Positions 62,521 to 64,000 of a DNA stretch of 64,000 bases are shown piece after piece (the first letter of the stretch is position 1; each line of letters opens with the position of its first letter). The position numbers and the translations under genes are program-made. Below the pieces are notes generated by a model. The model saw only the letters and a list, made by a program, of their open reading frames with translations, searched no databases and was not told the DNA's origin. The stretch is from positions 1 to 64,000 of the forward strand of contig NZ_FCOE02000020.1 in the NCBI RefSeq assembly GCF_001544915.2, given 5' to 3'. The stretch comes from Caballeronia pedi. Its GTDB lineage: Bacteria; Pseudomonadota; Gammaproteobacteria; Burkholderiales; Burkholderiaceae.

Positions 62521-63916
62521 TTTCGCACCCGAAGCCGTCGATGTCGTCGTGGTCGGCGCCGGTCCCGCCGGCATGAGCGCGGCCACCCGCGCCGCGCGCG
62601 CGGGCCTGAAAACCGTGCTGATCGACGAACAGGACGCCGTCGGCGGGCAGATTTATCGCGCGATCGGCCGGGCGGACGCGCGCCGCAAGGAGATTCTCGG
62701 TCCGGACTACGCGGCAGGCGCGGCGATCGCTCAGGCGTTCGCCACGTCCGGCGCGCGCCACGTGACGAATGCGAGCGTCTGGCAGGTCACGCGCGAGCGC
62801 GGCGTCAACTATCTGAAGGACGGCAAAATCGCCTCGTTCGATGCGCAGCGCGTGATTCTCGCGAGCGGCGCACTGGAACGGCCCTTCCCGATTCCCGGCT
62901 GGACGCTGCCCGGCGTGCTGACGGCGGGCGCCGCGCAGATCCTGCTCAAGAGCGCGGGCGAAGTGCCTGCCGCGCCGCCGGTGCTCGCGGGCTGCGGGCC
63001 GCTGCTGTATCTGCTCGGCTGGCAATACGTGCGCGCGGGCGTGCCGATCCGCGCACTCGTCGATACGACGCGTCACGAAGACCGCTGGCGCGCGAAGCGT
63101 CATCTGCTGTCGGCGCTGCGCGCGTGGCCCTTCCTGAGCAAGGGCCTGCAACTGATCCGCACGCTGCGCGACGCAGGCGTGCCGATCTTCGAGGCCGCCG
63201 ACGACTTGCGCGTGGAAGCGCGCACCGGCACCGATCAGGCCGAACGTGCGGCGGCGCTCTGCTTCACGACGCAGGGCGTCGCGCATCGCATCGAAGCGGA
63301 CGTGATCCTGCTGCATCAGGGCGTCGTGCCGAACACGCAGTTCACGCATGCGCTGCGCGCGGGGCATCGCTGGGACGATGCGCAACTGTGCTTCACGCCG
63401 AAGACCGACGCATGGGGCGAACTCGATGTGCCCGGCATCTTCGTCGCGGGCGATGGCGCGGGTATCGGCGGAGCGCAGGCGGCCGCGTTGCAGGGCACGC
63501 TCGCGGGCGTCGCGGCGGCGGCGCAACTCGGCGCGCTCGATACCGCCGCGCGCGATGCCGAAGCCGCCCCGTTGCGCCGCGCGCTCGCGGACGTCATGCG
63601 CATCCGGCCGTTTCTCGACAGCCTGTATCGCCCGCGCCATGTGAATCGCGTTCCGGGCGATGGGACCATCGTGTGCCGTTGCGAGGAAGTGACGGCGGGC
63701 GAGTTGCGCCAGTTCGTCGAGCTGGGTTGCGTCGGGCCTAATCAGGCGAAATCGTTTGGACGATGCGGCATGGGGCCGTGCCAGGGCCGCATGTGTGGTC
63801 TGACGGTGACGGAAGTCATCGCCGATGCGCGCCGGGTCTCGCCCGCCGAAGTCGGCTATTACCGCATCCGTCCGCCGATCAAGCCGCTCACGCTCGGAGA
63901 ACTCGCCGGTGAATGA
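62510..63916 (+). CDS. FAD-dependent oxidoreductase with BFD-type [2Fe-2S] domain (HcnB-like)
   Basis: 468 aa. Two-dinucleotide-binding domain protein: VVVGAGPAGMSAATRAARAG at the start (FAD) and a later FVAGDGAGIGGAQAAALQG. The C-terminal segment (about 380-455) has several Cys (CRCEEVTAG, FGRCGMGPC, RMC) of a BFD-like iron-sulfur domain. It is the alpha subunit type of the three-component dehydrogenase, oxidising the amine or opine and passing electrons to the respiratory chain. Confidence 0.86.
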   Translation: MAADFAPEAVDVVVVGAGPAGMSAATRAARAGLKTVLIDEQDAVGGQIYRAIGRADARRKEILGPDYAAGAAIAQAFATSGARHVTNASVWQVTRERGVNYLKDGKIASFDAQRVILASGALERPFPIPGWTLPGVLTAGAAQILLKSAGEVPAAPPVLAGCGPLLYLLGWQYVRAGVPIRALVDTTRHEDRWRAKRHLLSALRAWPFLSKGLQLIRTLRDAGVPIFEAADDLRVEARTGTDQAERAAALCFTTQGVAHRIEADVILLHQGVVPNTQFTHALRAGHRWDDAQLCFTPKTDAWGELDVPGIFVAGDGAGIGGAQAAALQGTLAGVAAAAQLGALDTAARDAEAAPLRRALADVMRIRPFLDSLYRPRHVNRVPGDGTIVCRCEEVTAGELRQFVELGCVGPNQAKSFGRCGMGPCQGRMCGLTVTEVIADARRVSPAEVGYYRIRPPIKPLTLGELAGE

Positions 63917-64000
63917 CGCAAGCGGAGCTCAGGAAGCGGACGTGCTGATCGTGGGCGGCGGATTGCACGGCACGAGCAGCGCGTTTCATACCGCGCGGCG
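63909..64000 (+). CDS. FAD-dependent oxidoreductase, start only (runs off right edge)
   Basis: GTG 63909 overlaps the preceding gene by 8 bp and reads NDASGAQEADVLIVGGGLHGTSSAF to the edge in two short stretches (NDASGAQEA; DVLIVGGGLHGTSS), a FAD-binding GxGxxG start. About 30 codons are visible. It would be a second DAO-like enzyme for the same pathway. Confidence 0.75.
   Translation, partial: MNDASGAQEADVLIVGGGLHGTSSAFHTAR

Overview
The window is GC-rich, gene-dense DNA typical of a Burkholderiaceae bacterium, most likely Paraburkholderia, Caballeronia or Burkholderia. The evidence is the almost residue-for-residue 2,2-dialkylglycine decarboxylase (DgdA) with its LysR repressor, a Burkholderia-type trimeric porin, several small Burkholderia-like lipoproteins, and many LysR/GntR/ABC catabolic modules. 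No rRNA, tRNA, insertion sequence, phage gene or CRISPR array was recognised. The content (importers, oxidases, dedicated regulators) resembles an accessory replicon such as a second chromosome or megaplasmid; that is an inference.

Layout. 0-6 kb: secreted or surface proteins (tannase/feruloyl esterase lipoprotein, alpha/beta hydrolase, clan GH-A glycosidase lipoprotein, small exported proteins) ending at an intrinsic terminator. 6.2-10.3 kb: a D-lactate module (FadR-type regulator, MFS carrier, quinone-linked D-lactate dehydrogenase) with two matching operators. 10.3-14.2 kb: a response regulator, histidine kinase and Tat-lipoprotein 'phosphatase' operon, divergent from a paralogous orphan response regulator. 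14.2-15.9 kb: a four-gene operon of small exported proteins ending in a FlgH-like L-ring protein. 16.3-21.6 kb: a ytfQRT-yjfF galactofuranose-type ABC operon ending in its GntR regulator. 21.6-28.4 kb: PhyH-type dioxygenase, porin, membrane PQQ glucose dehydrogenase, LysR and a divergent EamA exporter. 28.5-33 kb: GAF-PAS-PAS-GGDEF cyclase, a small conserved protein behind two tandem palindromes, CorA, a zinc-ribbon membrane protein.

33-42.4 kb is a sulfur amino-acid island. An amino-acid ABC transporter is split over two divergent operons (binding protein and permeases on minus, ATPase on plus). The plus operon continues with a cysteine dioxygenase-like cupin, a cystathionine beta-lyase-like PLP enzyme and two tandem four-domain rhodaneses. 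A convergent TauE/SafE exporter follows. A plausible flow is import of a sulfur amino acid, C-S cleavage or thiol oxidation, sulfane or sulfite handling by the rhodaneses, and anion export. 42.5-48.8 kb: homocysteine methyltransferase, GlxA-like regulator, SLATT 2TM protein, AraC-VOC pair, dgdR/dgdA. 48.8-55.5 kb: a ribose-type ABC importer with a D-tagatose/D-psicose 3-epimerase-like enzyme under a divergent LacI repressor with two near-identical operators 33 bp apart. 55.5-64 kb: a VOC protein, a LysR, then a polyamine-type ABC importer fused in one operon to a three-component flavoprotein dehydrogenase resembling HcnABC/opine oxidases, with another FAD protein running off the edge.

The most noteworthy points are the two degenerate four-domain rhodaneses, the phosphatase lacking its catalytic cysteine, the FlgH paralogue operon, the tandem perfect palindromes at 30.6 kb, and several operator pairs that assign regulators to genes.
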